A stretch of 64,000 nt of DNA from Rhodobacter sp. (GTDB lineage Bacteria; Pseudomonadota; Alphaproteobacteria; Rhodobacterales; Rhodobacteraceae), in NCBI GenBank assembly GCA_027484145.1, contig JAIXUH010000002.1:496001-560000 (forward strand). The letters are read 5' to 3'. This document shows, one piece after another, positions 16,553 to 28,084 of this stretch; the first letter of the stretch is position 1; every line of letters starts with the position of its first letter. The notes under the pieces were generated by a model, which was given only the letters and a program-made list of their open reading frames with translations, did not search any database and was not told where the DNA came from. The translations under genes were made by a program, and so were the position numbers.

Positions 16553-17449
16553 TCAGGACCCGATGTCACCCGAAACATAGTCTGCTGCGGCCCGCAGCGC
16601 CTGCTGGAGCGCATCCTGCCGGTCGGCCCCGCGCCCTTCGGCCACGATATGTGCGGCCATGAACGTATCACCGGCACCTGTCACCCGTGTGACCAGCACC
16701 TGCGGCGGCATGCCAACGATAATGCCCTGCCCGCGCGTGCCTTCGGCAGCTGCACGGCCCCCATCGGTCACCAGCACCCGTGCCGCCCCGCGGGCCAGCA
16801 GCGCCGCCGCCGCGTCGGCCGCTGTGTCGAAGCGGCCCTTGGCGATAATGCCCGCCTCTTCCAGATTGACGTACAGCGTGGCCTTGCCATGGTTCATCAG
16901 CGGGGTAAGGCGTTCCGCCTTGCCGGGGCTGGCCGGGGCCACCCGCAGATCGGCCCGCGCAAACAAGGGCGACTGCGCAATGTCTGACAGCAGCGCCTCG
17001 GTCAGGTTGCCATCCAACGCGATCAGCCCGGCAAATGGAGCGTCCAGGGTGCCAAGGCGGCCATCTTCCAAGGGGCGCAGGATCTTGGCGCCTGCCGCCT
17101 CAAGACTATGGGCATCGGCCACCGCCGCAATCAGGCCATTGGCCCCTTCGACCGCCATATAGCGATCGGTTGGCAGATCGTCCGAGCGGTAGATGTGGCT
17201 GCACTCCATGCCCATGCGGGTGCAGGCAGCCACAAGCTCATCGCCTTCGGCATCGCGGCCAATGGCGGTCAAAAGGCCGGGGCGCAGGCCAAAGCGCGCC
17301 AACGTCATTGCGATGTTCATGGCCACGCCACCGGGCAGGCGCGTGATGCGTCCCGGCACATCGGAACCCACCCGCATCGATGCGGAGGAGCGACCGATGA
17401 TGTCCCACAGGACAGACCCGATGCAAAGGATGTCAGCGTTCATGCCCAT
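16553..17449 (-). CDS. psuK: PfkB-family kinase, probable pseudouridine kinase
   Basis: About 298 residues, ribokinase/PfkB fold. The N-terminal ILCIGSVLWDIIGR and GGVAMNIAMTLARFG match the PfkB signature 1 region; GAGDTFMAAHIVAEG near the C-terminus is signature 2 with the catalytic aspartate. Placed directly before psuG, the likely substrate is pseudouridine, giving pseudouridine 5'-phosphate; this rests on context. The start could be 17449 or the ATG two codons on (17443); neither has a strong ribosome site. A GC-rich stem-loop lies just upstream. Confidence 0.82.
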   Translation of the reverse strand: MGMNADILCIGSVLWDIIGRSSASMRVGSDVPGRITRLPGGVAMNIAMTLARFGLRPGLLTAIGRDAEGDELVAACTRMGMECSHIYRSDDLPTDRYMAVEGANGLIAAVADAHSLEAAGAKILRPLEDGRLGTLDAPFAGLIALDGNLTEALLSDIAQSPLFARADLRVAPASPGKAERLTPLMNHGKATLYVNLEEAGIIAKGRFDTAADAAAALLARGAARVLVTDGGRAAAEGTRGQGIIVGMPPQVLVTRVTGAGDTFMAAHIVAEGRGADRQDALQQALRAAADYVSGDIGS

Positions 17450-17481
17450 GGTCGTGCCAGAGGCACCGTGCATCGGCAAGA

Positions 17482-17510
17482 CCCGCGCGCGTTTTTTTCC
17501 GGCGCGCGGG
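17482..17510. terminator. GC-rich stem-loop between bdhA and psuK
   Basis: CCCGCGCGC (17482-17490) pairs perfectly with GCGCGCGGG (17502-17510) around an 11-base loop GTTTTTTTCCG. It lies 11 bases after the stop of the upstream dehydrogenase and before the kinase start. The T run is in the loop, not after the stem, so it is not a textbook terminator, but it may limit read-through from bdhA into psuK-psuG. Confidence 0.45.
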
Positions 17511-17520
17511 CGAAATCGCC

Positions 17521-18291
17521 TTACATCGCGGTCCAGCCACCATCGACCGAGATGGTCGTGCCGGTGACCTGTGCCGCCGCATCACTGCACAGATAGACCG
17601 CGGTGCCGCCAAGCTGTTCCACCGTCGCAAACTGGCGGCTGGGCTGGCGTTCCAGCATGACCTGCTTGATGACCGTGTCGCGGTCCATGTTGTGCTTTTT
17701 CATCTGGTCGGGAATCTGCGCCTCGACCAATGGGGTCAGCACATAGCCGGGGCAGATGGCGTTGCAGGTGATGCCCTGCCCCGCGCATTCCAGTGCGGTA
17801 ACCTTGGACAGCCCCACCACGCCATGCTTGGCCGCCACATAGGCCGACTTGAAGGGGCTGGCCGTCAACCCGTGCGCCGAGGCGATATTGATGACCCGCC
17901 CCCAGCCCTTGGCCCGCATCATCGGCAAGGCGACCGCAGTGGTGTGAAAGGCAGAACTCAGGTTGATGGCAATGATGGCGTTCCATTTGTCGACCGGGAA
18001 TTCCTCGATCCCCGCTACGAACTGAATGCCCGCGTTGTTGACCAGAATGTCGCAGGCACCCGCCTGTTCCACCAGCGCGCGGCAGGCATCGCCGTTCGAC
18101 ATGTCGGCGGCAATGTAGCGCGCGGTCACGCCATGGCGTTTGCCGATGTCGGCGGCCAGTGCATGATCTTCGGGCCGGTCGGTAAAGCTGTTGATCACGA
18201 CATCGGCACCGGCACGTGCCAGTTCTTCGGCCACACCCAACCCGATTCCACTGTTTGATCCGGTGATGATGGCTGTCTTGCCCTTCAGCAT
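17521..18291 (-). CDS. bdhA: 3-hydroxybutyrate dehydrogenase (SDR family)
   Basis: A 256-residue classical short-chain dehydrogenase. NAD site TGSNSGIG at residues 9-16, NNAGIQ, catalytic Ser in NIASAHGL and Tyr-Lys in AYVAAKHG. The C-terminal QMKKHNMDRDTVIKQVMLERQPSRQF is highly typical of D-3-hydroxybutyrate dehydrogenases, which oxidise 3-hydroxybutyrate to acetoacetate in polyhydroxybutyrate use. ATG 18291 has GAGAGGA at the right distance; an earlier in-frame start adds ten residues with no similarity. The family usually ends GGWTAQ; here it ends GGWTAM. Confidence 0.93.
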   Translation of the reverse strand: MLKGKTAIITGSNSGIGLGVAEELARAGADVVINSFTDRPEDHALAADIGKRHGVTARYIAADMSNGDACRALVEQAGACDILVNNAGIQFVAGIEEFPVDKWNAIIAINLSSAFHTTAVALPMMRAKGWGRVINIASAHGLTASPFKSAYVAAKHGVVGLSKVTALECAGQGITCNAICPGYVLTPLVEAQIPDQMKKHNMDRDTVIKQVMLERQPSRQFATVEQLGGTAVYLCSDAAAQVTGTTISVDGGWTAM

Positions 18292-18372
18292 GGTGAAATC
18301 CTCTCGTGCTGCGATGGCCAAAGGCTACATGCTGCAAACGCGAAAGGCACCAACATCGACAGGGCGAACGCC

Positions 18373-18401
18373 AAAAAAAACGCCAGCACAAGGCTGGCGT
18401 T
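18373..18401 (-). terminator. Intrinsic terminator of the candidate small RNA
   Basis: On the minus strand AACGCCAGC, loop cttgt, GCTGGCGTT, then a run of T's (the A run at 18373-18380). A near-perfect Rho-independent terminator. It faces leftward and lies 80 bases upstream of the bdhA start, so it does not terminate any annotated gene. Confidence 0.85.
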
Positions 18402-18448
18402 CAGTTATTGAGGCAGGTTTCATACAGGCAAGAAACCTATCGAGCAGT
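18373..18448 (-). ncRNA. Candidate small RNA with intrinsic terminator
   Basis: About 76 bases on the minus strand, in a gap between bdhA and a divergent gene. A promoter (TTGGCC, 17 bases, TATATA) sits directly upstream. The transcript would hold a 5' hairpin (AGGTTTC 18438-18432 region with GAAACCT 18421-18415, loop of 10), a single-stranded linker and a terminator of 9 base pairs followed by eight T's. It has no open frame with a ribosome site. The terminator precedes the bdhA start, so it must end an independent transcript. Confidence 0.62.
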
Positions 18449-18454
18449 AAGCAC

Positions 18455-18483
18455 TATATACGCGCCCTTGCGCCGGGGGCCAA
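18455..18483 (-). promoter_or_regulatory. Candidate promoter of the small RNA
   Basis: TTGGCC (18483-18478) and TATATA (18460-18455) on the minus strand with a 17-base spacer, a good match to housekeeping-sigma promoters. It points away from the promoter of the solute-binding protein gene, with 9 bases between the two -35 elements. Confidence 0.55.
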
Positions 18484-18492
18484 GTTAAAAGT

Positions 18493-18521
18493 TTGAAAAG
18501 CCACGAAACCCCTCGTAGTCT
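18493..18521 (+). promoter_or_regulatory. Candidate promoter of the YejA-like gene
   Basis: TTGAAA (18493-18498), a 17-base spacer and TAGTCT (18516-18521). Transcription would begin near 18528, about 34 bases before the ATG at 18562. Confidence 0.45.
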
Positions 18522-18561
18522 GAGGCCCAAGAAAAACAGGACACAGGGGATTGTTGCGACG

Positions 18562-20388
18562 ATGGGACAGTTTTTTTTCCGCAAACTTGCAGGAATCGGG
18601 GTCGCGCTGACCCTGTCGGCATGGGTGCCAATGGCACAGGCTGAGTCGGCCCCGCAGACCACACATGGCATAGCTATGTATGGCCAGCCCGCCCTCCCCC
18701 CGGATTTTGTGTCCCTGCCGCAGGTCAACCCCGATGCCCCAAAGGGCGGGCGCATCGTTTTCGGGGAATCGGGCAGCTTTGATTCTCTCAACCCGTTCAT
18801 CGTGAAAGGCCGTGCGCCGGCGGGGCTGGCTGCCCTGACGGTTGAGACACTTATGGGCCGTTCCTACGACGAACCCTTCACCCTGTACGGTCTTTTGGCC
18901 GAATCGATCACCACCGACGAGGCGCGGACATACGCAGAATTTACTCTTCGTGAAGAGGCCCGATTCTCGGACGGATCGCCGGTCACGGTTGAAGATGTGA
19001 TCTGGTCGTTTGAAACGCTCGGCACGTTGGGCAACCCGCGCTATCACGGCGCTTGGGCCAAGATCGGCAAATCCGAAGTCACCGGTCCACGAAGCGTGAA
19101 ATTCACGTTCAACACGCAAGACCGCGAGTTGCCGCTGATCCTTGGTCTGCGCCCGATCCTGCAAAAGGCGCAATGGGCGAGCAAGACCTTTGACGAAAGC
19201 TCGATGGATGTGGTGATCGGGTCGGGCCCCTATGTCGTGGGTGAAGTCGAGGCCGGAAAGTTCGTCACCTACAAGAAGAACCCCGACTGGTGGGGCAAGG
19301 ACCTTCCGTTCAACCGTGGTCAGCACAACTTTGACGAAGTGCGCTATGACTACTTCGGTGACGGCGGCGTGGTGTTCGAGGCGTTCAAGGGCGGCATCAT
19401 CACCAGCTGGCGCGAGGCCAACCCCTCGAAATGGGAAACGGTCTATGACTGGCCCGAAGTGGCCGATGGCACCATTGTCAAATCGGTGATCCCGCACAAG
19501 CGGCCTTCGGGGATTGAAGGCTTTGCCATGAACACCCGCAAGCCGCTGTTTCAGGATTGGCGCGTGCGCGATGCGCTGATCCATGCCTTTAACTTTGAAC
19601 TGGTGAACCAGACCCTGAACGCCGGGCTGAACCCGCGCATCCAGTCTTTCTACTCCAACTCACCCTTGGGTTTTGCGCCCGGAACACCTGCCGAGGGCGC
19701 GGTTCTGGCCCTGCTGGAGCCGTTCAAGGCCGATCTCGTGCCCGGCACCATCGAAGGTTACAGTGTACCGCAAGGCGATGGGTCCGAAGCCAACCGCGCC
19801 AATATCCGCAAGGCCACCGCGCTGCTGGAAAAGGCCGGCTGGTCGGTGCAGGACGGTGTTCTGAAGAATGCAGCGGGCGAACCCTTTGCCTTTGAAATCC
19901 TGCTGGTCAATGGCGCCAACGACACAATCGCTGCTGCTGATATCTATGTCGAAAGCCTGAAACGGCTGGGAATCGAAGCAAAAGTGACGACTGTAGACGA
20001 TGCGCAGTATAAAGAGCGCACGAATGCCTATGATTTCGAGATGACCCACTACATCCGGTCACTGTCGCTGTCGCCGGGCAATGAGCAGATGCTCTATTGG
20101 GGATCAGCAGGGGTGACGGAACCGGGCACCCGTAACTGGATGGGCATCAATTCCCCCGCTGCCGAGGCGATGATCAACACCATGGTCAATGCCAAGGATC
20201 AGGAAGGCTTTGCATCCGCGACACAGGCGCTGGACCGTATCCTTACGGCTGGTAGATATGTCGTTCCGTTGTGGTATTCTGATGTCTCGCGGCTGGCGCA
20301 TCGCAAGGAACTCAAATACCCCGAGCGCCTGCCCCTCTATGGCGATTGGCTGGGCTTTCAGCCAGACGTCTGGTGGTACCAAGAGTAA
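18562..20388 (+). CDS. Extracellular solute-binding protein family 5, YejA-like
   Basis: A 608-residue periplasmic binding protein for an ABC importer, probably of oligopeptides. The signal peptide is MGQFFFRKLAGIGVALTLSAWVPMAQA. The mature N-terminus with YGQPALPPDF and VNPDAPKGGRIV is characteristic of YejA-type proteins, followed by SFDSLNPFIVKG, FTLREEARFSDGSPVTVEDV and the C-terminal YWGSAGVTEPGTRNWMGINSP. Usual YejA partners yejB, yejE and yejF are absent; the next gene is a small lipoprotein. It may therefore serve a transporter encoded elsewhere. ATG 18562 matches the signal peptide. Confidence 0.88.
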   Translation: MGQFFFRKLAGIGVALTLSAWVPMAQAESAPQTTHGIAMYGQPALPPDFVSLPQVNPDAPKGGRIVFGESGSFDSLNPFIVKGRAPAGLAALTVETLMGRSYDEPFTLYGLLAESITTDEARTYAEFTLREEARFSDGSPVTVEDVIWSFETLGTLGNPRYHGAWAKIGKSEVTGPRSVKFTFNTQDRELPLILGLRPILQKAQWASKTFDESSMDVVIGSGPYVVGEVEAGKFVTYKKNPDWWGKDLPFNRGQHNFDEVRYDYFGDGGVVFEAFKGGIITSWREANPSKWETVYDWPEVADGTIVKSVIPHKRPSGIEGFAMNTRKPLFQDWRVRDALIHAFNFELVNQTLNAGLNPRIQSFYSNSPLGFAPGTPAEGAVLALLEPFKADLVPGTIEGYSVPQGDGSEANRANIRKATALLEKAGWSVQDGVLKNAAGEPFAFEILLVNGANDTIAAADIYVESLKRLGIEAKVTTVDDAQYKERTNAYDFEMTHYIRSLSLSPGNEQMLYWGSAGVTEPGTRNWMGINSPAAEAMINTMVNAKDQEGFASATQALDRILTAGRYVVPLWYSDVSRLAHRKELKYPERLPLYGDWLGFQPDVWWYQE

Positions 20389-20409
20389 GAACAAGAACGG
20401 GCAGTCAGA

Positions 20410-20535
20410 ATGCAGAACTTTCTTCGTGTGGTGGTCATGGCGGCCACGCTTGCCCTTGCGGGCTGTGCAACGGTGGACGGGATCGGTCGTGATATCTCGG
20501 GCGGCGCAAACCGCGTTTCGGGCTGGCTGAACTGA
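20410..20535 (+). CDS. Entericidin-like small lipoprotein
   Basis: A 41-residue protein. The N-terminal MQNFLRVVVMAATLALAGC is a lipoprotein signal peptide with the lipobox LAGC, so the mature lipoprotein is only about 23 residues (ATVDGIGRDISGGANRVSGWLN after the cysteine). This Gly/Asn-rich tail with a predicted helix is like entericidin A/B, which are small stress-related membrane lipoproteins. It starts 21 bases after the YejA-like stop and ends just before a strong terminator, so it is probably co-transcribed. Confidence 0.75.
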   Translation: MQNFLRVVVMAATLALAGCATVDGIGRDISGGANRVSGWLN

Positions 20536-20561
20536 CGCCTTCTGCCACCGGGTCCAAACGC

Positions 20562-20589
20562 AAAGGCCGCCCCAAACCGGGCGGCCTTT
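20562..20589 (+). terminator. Intrinsic terminator after the YejA-like/entericidin pair
   Basis: AAAGGCCGCCC (20562-20572) pairs perfectly with GGGCGGCCTTT (20579-20589), 11 base pairs with a short loop. The A and T ends make it usable on both strands. Confidence 0.85.
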
Positions 20590-20635
20590 GTGCAGAGCAA
20601 CTGCAAGGGGTCACGGATCGCGCGCGCCGGTGGCC

Positions 20636-20857
20636 TCAGTATCCCCATCCCTTGGCACTTTGCCGTGCAACCTGTGTCGGCTGCCCATAGATCAGGCGGT
20701 CAGACAGGCTCATGGGTTTTGGAGCCTCTGCCAACAGCAATGGGCTGGTGATTTCAGGTTCGGACGACAAGGTGGCCCAGGCCCGTTCGGGCCCCGATCT
20801 TGGCAGGCCAAGCAGAACAGACATCGAAAAGACAGAGGGCGTTTCTCGTTTCGTCAT
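20636..20857 (-). CDS. Possible small hypothetical protein (73 aa)
   Basis: A 73-residue frame, MTKRETPSVFSMSVLLG to VARQSAKGWGY, without signal peptide, membrane segment or known motif. In its favour: it lies in a long gap, an AAGGAAAAGAG stretch precedes the ATG, and the strong bidirectional terminator follows its stop. Against it: no recognised family, and half of the upstream sequence is also open. Treated as tentative. Confidence 0.4.
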   Translation of the reverse strand: MTKRETPSVFSMSVLLGLPRSGPERAWATLSSEPEITSPLLLAEAPKPMSLSDRLIYGQPTQVARQSAKGWGY

Positions 20858-21141
20858 CTTGTTCTCTTTTCCTTAAGCCAAGTTCAGGAAAGGTATGCAG
20901 ACCAACGGAAGAATTCACGATACGTTTACCATTCCTCATCATTGGTCGATGTCCTTACGTATGGGAAGCGTTCAAAGGGATTAATGCATATCCTGATGGA
21001 TAGTGATGATCGTATACAGCCCGCGCGGCCCTGATTTTGGCCGAGCAGAACCGTGGCGGGCTACGCTGCGCGGTGCTTGCGGGTGCTTTTCTGTGGTCGC
21101 CGCCTTGCAACGCCCGTCGGCCGCGCGTAACGCTGCATGCC
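20858..21141. other. AT-richer intergenic region before the ligase gene
   Basis: The left half (about 20860-21010) is noticeably richer in A and T than its surroundings and probably holds promoters. In-frame codons precede the ligase ATG at 21142 on the plus strand back to 21037, but they encode an Arg/Cys/Pro-rich stretch unlike the family. Nothing else is recognised here. Confidence 0.4.
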
Positions 21142-22659
21142 ATGCTTTCGATCGTTGATCTTGGCCCTGCGCCTGCGGTTCCGCCTGCTTTCAACCTTGC
21201 CGCCCACGTGCTTGGCGCAAGTGCCGCGCGGCTGGCCGACAAGATGGCCCTTCAGATCATCCGCCCTACCGGGGCCGAACGCTGGAGCTATGCCCGCCTG
21301 CTTGCCGCAGTGCAGGGCTGCGCCACGGGGCTGCTGGCACAGGGGCTTGTGCCCGGTGACAGGATCCTGATCCGGCTGGGCAATCAGGTCGAGATGCCGA
21401 TCCTGTTTCTGGGGGCCATCGCGGCCGGACTCGTGCCCGTCGTGACCTCGGCGCAGTTGACGGTGGCAGAGATCACCCCGATGGCGCAGCGCATCGCGCC
21501 GCGTCTGATTGTGGCGGCGGCGGGGATTGCGCTGCCCGACCCTGCCCCCTGCCCGGTCATCCACGATACAGACATCCGCGCGATGGAGGCGCTGCCCCCG
21601 ACACCGTTTCAAATGGGCGATGCGCACCGCGTGGCCTATATCATCTTTACCTCGGGCACTTCAGGCACACCAATGGCGGTGGTGCATGCCCATCGGGCCA
21701 TTCTGGCGCGCCAGATGATGCATCAGGGCTGGGAAGGTTTGCAGGAAAGCGACAGGTTGCTGCATGCCGGGGCGTTCAACTGGACCTACACCCTTGGCAC
21801 CGGGTTGATGGACCCGTGGAGCTTGGGCGCGACAGCCCTGATCCCCGGAAAGGGGGTTGAGGTGTCGCATCTGCCGCTTTTGCTCAAGCGGTTTGATGCC
21901 ACCATCTTTGCCGCAGCCCCCGGCGTTTACCGCCAGTTGCTGCGCGCGCCCCTGCCTGCGCTGCCGCGCCTGCGCCATGGGCTGTCAGCGGGCGAAACCT
22001 TGCCGCCCGACAGCCGTGCCGCGTGGCGCGCCGTAACTGGCACGCCGGTCTGTCAGGCGCTTGGCATGTCAGAGATTTCGACCTTCATCTCGGAATCCCC
22101 GCAGCGCCCCGCGCCGGATGGGGCCACAGGCTTTGCCCAGCCGGGGCGATCCATAGCCGCCCTTGGCCCGGATCTGCAGCCCATTGCGATCGATACCCCC
22201 GGCCAGCTTGCGGTCAGCCGGCATGACCCCGGTCTGATGCTGGGCTATCTGGATGCCCCCGAGGCAACCGTCGCACGCCTGTCGGGCGACTGGTTCCTGA
22301 CCGGCGACATGGTGCAGATCGGCACTGACGGGGCGGTTACCTATCTGGGGCGGTCAGATGACCAGATCAACGCTGGGGGCTATCGCGTCAGCCCGATGGA
22401 GGTTGAGGCCGCCATGGCCCTCTTCCCCGGCATAACCGATGTCGCCGTGGCAGAGGTCGAGGCCAAGCCAGGCGTTACCATCATCGGCTGTTTCTACACG
22501 GCCGAGACCACCTTGCCGGAAGCTGACCTTGCCGCCCATGCGGCGGCGCGTCTGGCCCGTTACAAACAGCCCCGGATGTTCCGCCACCTTGCTGCGCTAC
22601 CACGCGGGGCCAATGCAAAACTCAACCGCCGCGCCTTGCGCCAGATGGGACCGACATGA
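21142..22659 (+). CDS. AMP-dependent acyl-CoA synthetase/ligase
   Basis: A 505-residue member of the acyl-adenylate-forming superfamily, which activates a carboxylic acid with ATP and couples it to CoA. The P-loop-like core motif is IIFTSGTSGTPMAVVHAH; QALGMSEISTFIS is the A5 region; GDWFLTGDMVQIGTDG with YLGRSDDQINAGGYRVSP are A7 and A8. The A10 lysine lies in the C-terminal GANAKLNRRAL. The pattern is close to benzoate-CoA ligase-like enzymes, but the acid is not predictable. ATG 21142 is chosen by homology. A DsbA-family gene overlaps the stop by 4 bases. Confidence 0.85.
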   Translation: MLSIVDLGPAPAVPPAFNLAAHVLGASAARLADKMALQIIRPTGAERWSYARLLAAVQGCATGLLAQGLVPGDRILIRLGNQVEMPILFLGAIAAGLVPVVTSAQLTVAEITPMAQRIAPRLIVAAAGIALPDPAPCPVIHDTDIRAMEALPPTPFQMGDAHRVAYIIFTSGTSGTPMAVVHAHRAILARQMMHQGWEGLQESDRLLHAGAFNWTYTLGTGLMDPWSLGATALIPGKGVEVSHLPLLLKRFDATIFAAAPGVYRQLLRAPLPALPRLRHGLSAGETLPPDSRAAWRAVTGTPVCQALGMSEISTFISESPQRPAPDGATGFAQPGRSIAALGPDLQPIAIDTPGQLAVSRHDPGLMLGYLDAPEATVARLSGDWFLTGDMVQIGTDGAVTYLGRSDDQINAGGYRVSPMEVEAAMALFPGITDVAVAEVEAKPGVTIIGCFYTAETTLPEADLAAHAAARLARYKQPRMFRHLAALPRGANAKLNRRALRQMGPT

Positions 22660-23303
22660 TCAAGCTTGATATCTTCTCCGACCCGGTTTGCCCGTGGTGC
22701 TATATTGGCAAAACCAACCTTGACCGTGCACTGGAAGCGCGGCCCGACCATCCCTTTGCCATCGAATGGCATCCGTTCCAGTTGAACCCCGACATGCCGC
22801 CCGAAGGGGCCGACCGCATGGCCTATCTGACGGCCAAGTTCGGCGCGGCGGGTCTGGGGCCCATGCACGAACGTCTGTCCGGCATCGCGCGCGAGGCGGG
22901 GCTGTCGATCGACTTTGATGCCGTGCCGCGCATTCCCAACACCTTGAACGCGCATCGCCTGATTCACTGGGCCGGGCTTGAGGAACGGCAAAGCGCCATG
23001 GTCAGCCGCCTGTTCCGCGCCTATTGGCGCGAGGGCAAGGATATCGGTGACACCGCCACGCTGGCGGCCCTTGCTGGCGATGTCGGCATGGACCCGGCCC
23101 TTGCCGAACGCCTGCTGGCCAGTGACGCCGATACGGATGACATCCGCGCACGCGACCGTCACGCCCGCGAACGGGGGGTGACGGGGGTGCCCTGCTTTAT
23201 CATTGCCAACCAATATGTTGTTTCAGGCGCGCAGCCGCCGCAAGTCTGGTCACAGGTTCTGGACGAACTGGCCGCCCAAGGCACGGACAATGCGCAAGGC
23301 TGA
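22656..23303 (+). CDS. DsbA-family (FrnE-like) thiol oxidoreductase
   Basis: A 215-residue cytoplasmic thioredoxin-fold protein of the DSBA family, FrnE/2-hydroxychromene-2-carboxylate isomerase branch. The redox motif CPWC is at residues 12-15 in FSDPVCPWCYIGK. The helical insert includes NTLNAHRLIHWAG, and the cis-proline region is GVTGVPCFIIANQYVVSGAQPP. There is no signal peptide, so it is unlike periplasmic DsbA. The ATGA overlap with the ligase suggests coupled translation and perhaps a shared catabolic pathway. Confidence 0.85.
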   Translation: MIKLDIFSDPVCPWCYIGKTNLDRALEARPDHPFAIEWHPFQLNPDMPPEGADRMAYLTAKFGAAGLGPMHERLSGIAREAGLSIDFDAVPRIPNTLNAHRLIHWAGLEERQSAMVSRLFRAYWREGKDIGDTATLAALAGDVGMDPALAERLLASDADTDDIRARDRHARERGVTGVPCFIIANQYVVSGAQPPQVWSQVLDELAAQGTDNAQG

Positions 23304-23379
23304 CTTGCACGAATGACACTGGTTGCATTTGCCCTGCCATGTTAGCCGCGGACGGCAGAATAGCCGAGGCAACGGGCAG

Positions 23380-24579
23380 ATGAACACAAGCGTGACACAA
23401 CCTCTGGGGCAACGAGAATTCGTTGCCCTGATCGCCATGCTCTTTGCAACCATTGCTTTTTCCATCGACTCGATGTTGCCCGCCCTGCCCCAGATCGCGG
23501 CAGAATTGTCGCCATCCGCACCGAACCGCGCGCAATTGATCATCACAAGCTTTGTTCTGGGCATGGGGCTGGGCACGCTTGTGGCAGGGCCGTTGTCCGA
23601 CAGCTTTGGGCGACGCAACATTATCGTGGCGGGGGCCGCGCTTTACTGTCTGGCTGCGCTTGCCGCGTGTTTCGCCCCATCACTGGAAACGCTGCTTATG
23701 GCGCGTGTGGTGCAGGGTCTTGGCGCAGCCGGGCCTCGGGTCGTGTCGCTTGCACTGGTGCGCGACCTGTATTCCGGGCGGCAGATGGCGCGGATCGTCA
23801 GCTTTGCGATGATGATCTTTACCCTCGTGCCCGCAATTGCACCGTTTCTGGGGCAAATCGTGATCGATCAGGCCGGATGGCGGGCGCTGTTCGTCTCGTT
23901 TATCGTGTTTTCGGTCATCTCGATCCTCTGGACCCTGCTGCGCCAACCCGAATCCCTGCCGCGCGACCTGCGTCGCCCGTTTCAAGCCGCCCAGCTTTGG
24001 GCCGCACTGCGCGAAGTTCTGTCGCATCGGCTGATCCGGCTGTCGATTGCGGCGCAATCGCTGGCCTTTGGGTCGCTGTTTGCGGTGCTGTCCTCGATTC
24101 AGCCGATCTTTGAAGGAACGTTTGACCGGGCAGAGAGTTTTCCGGCCTATTTCGCCCTGATCGCGGTGCTGGCGGGGCTGTCAAGCGTGCTGAACGCGGC
24201 CTTGGTGGTGCGGTTGGGCATGCGGCGGCTGGTGACATGGGCCTTTGGCGGGCTGGCGCTGCTGTCGCTGTTTGCATTGGTCACAACGCAGTCGGGCATC
24301 TGGCCGCCATCCTTTGCCTTTGCGGTCTATTTCTCATGGACCGTCTCGGTATTCTTTGCCGTGGGCATGACCATTGGCAACCTCAACGCGCTGGGTCTGG
24401 AACCCGTCGGGCATATCGCGGGCATGGCGGCCTCGGTCATCGGGTCGGTGTCGACGGTGGCATCGGTGCTTTTGGCCGTTCCGGTTGGCCTTGCCTTTGA
24501 TGGCACCGCGCTGCCGGTCATGGCGGCTGTGACCCTGTTTTCGTTCGTGGCCTATCTGACCATGCGCCGCATCGACTGA
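23380..24579 (+). CDS. MFS transporter, Bcr/CflA drug-efflux type
   Basis: A 399-residue, 12-segment membrane transporter. TM1 holds the family motif IDSMLPALPQIAAEL; the loop 2-3 motif A is GPLSDSFGRRNIIVAG; ARVVQGLGAAGPRVVSLALVRDLYSG is the Bcr/CflA motif in TM4. These proteins export drugs or metabolites in exchange for protons. ATG 23380 fits TM1 placement; an upstream in-frame start adds a hydrophilic stretch. The stop is 4 bases from that of the convergent mfd gene. Confidence 0.88.
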   Translation: MNTSVTQPLGQREFVALIAMLFATIAFSIDSMLPALPQIAAELSPSAPNRAQLIITSFVLGMGLGTLVAGPLSDSFGRRNIIVAGAALYCLAALAACFAPSLETLLMARVVQGLGAAGPRVVSLALVRDLYSGRQMARIVSFAMMIFTLVPAIAPFLGQIVIDQAGWRALFVSFIVFSVISILWTLLRQPESLPRDLRRPFQAAQLWAALREVLSHRLIRLSIAAQSLAFGSLFAVLSSIQPIFEGTFDRAESFPAYFALIAVLAGLSSVLNAALVVRLGMRRLVTWAFGGLALLSLFALVTTQSGIWPPSFAFAVYFSWTVSVFFAVGMTIGNLNALGLEPVGHIAGMAASVIGSVSTVASVLLAVPVGLAFDGTALPVMAAVTLFSFVAYLTMRRID

Positions 24580-24582
24580 AGC

Positions 24583-28041
<3,459 letters not shown>

Positions 28042-28084
28042 GACGGCGTAACTACCCTTGGGCTGACCAGCGTCAAGCCCCGGT

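Noticed and set aside
20754-20942. Second minus-strand frame overlapping the 73-residue candidate
   Set aside because: No ribosome site, and it overlaps the better candidate in another frame.
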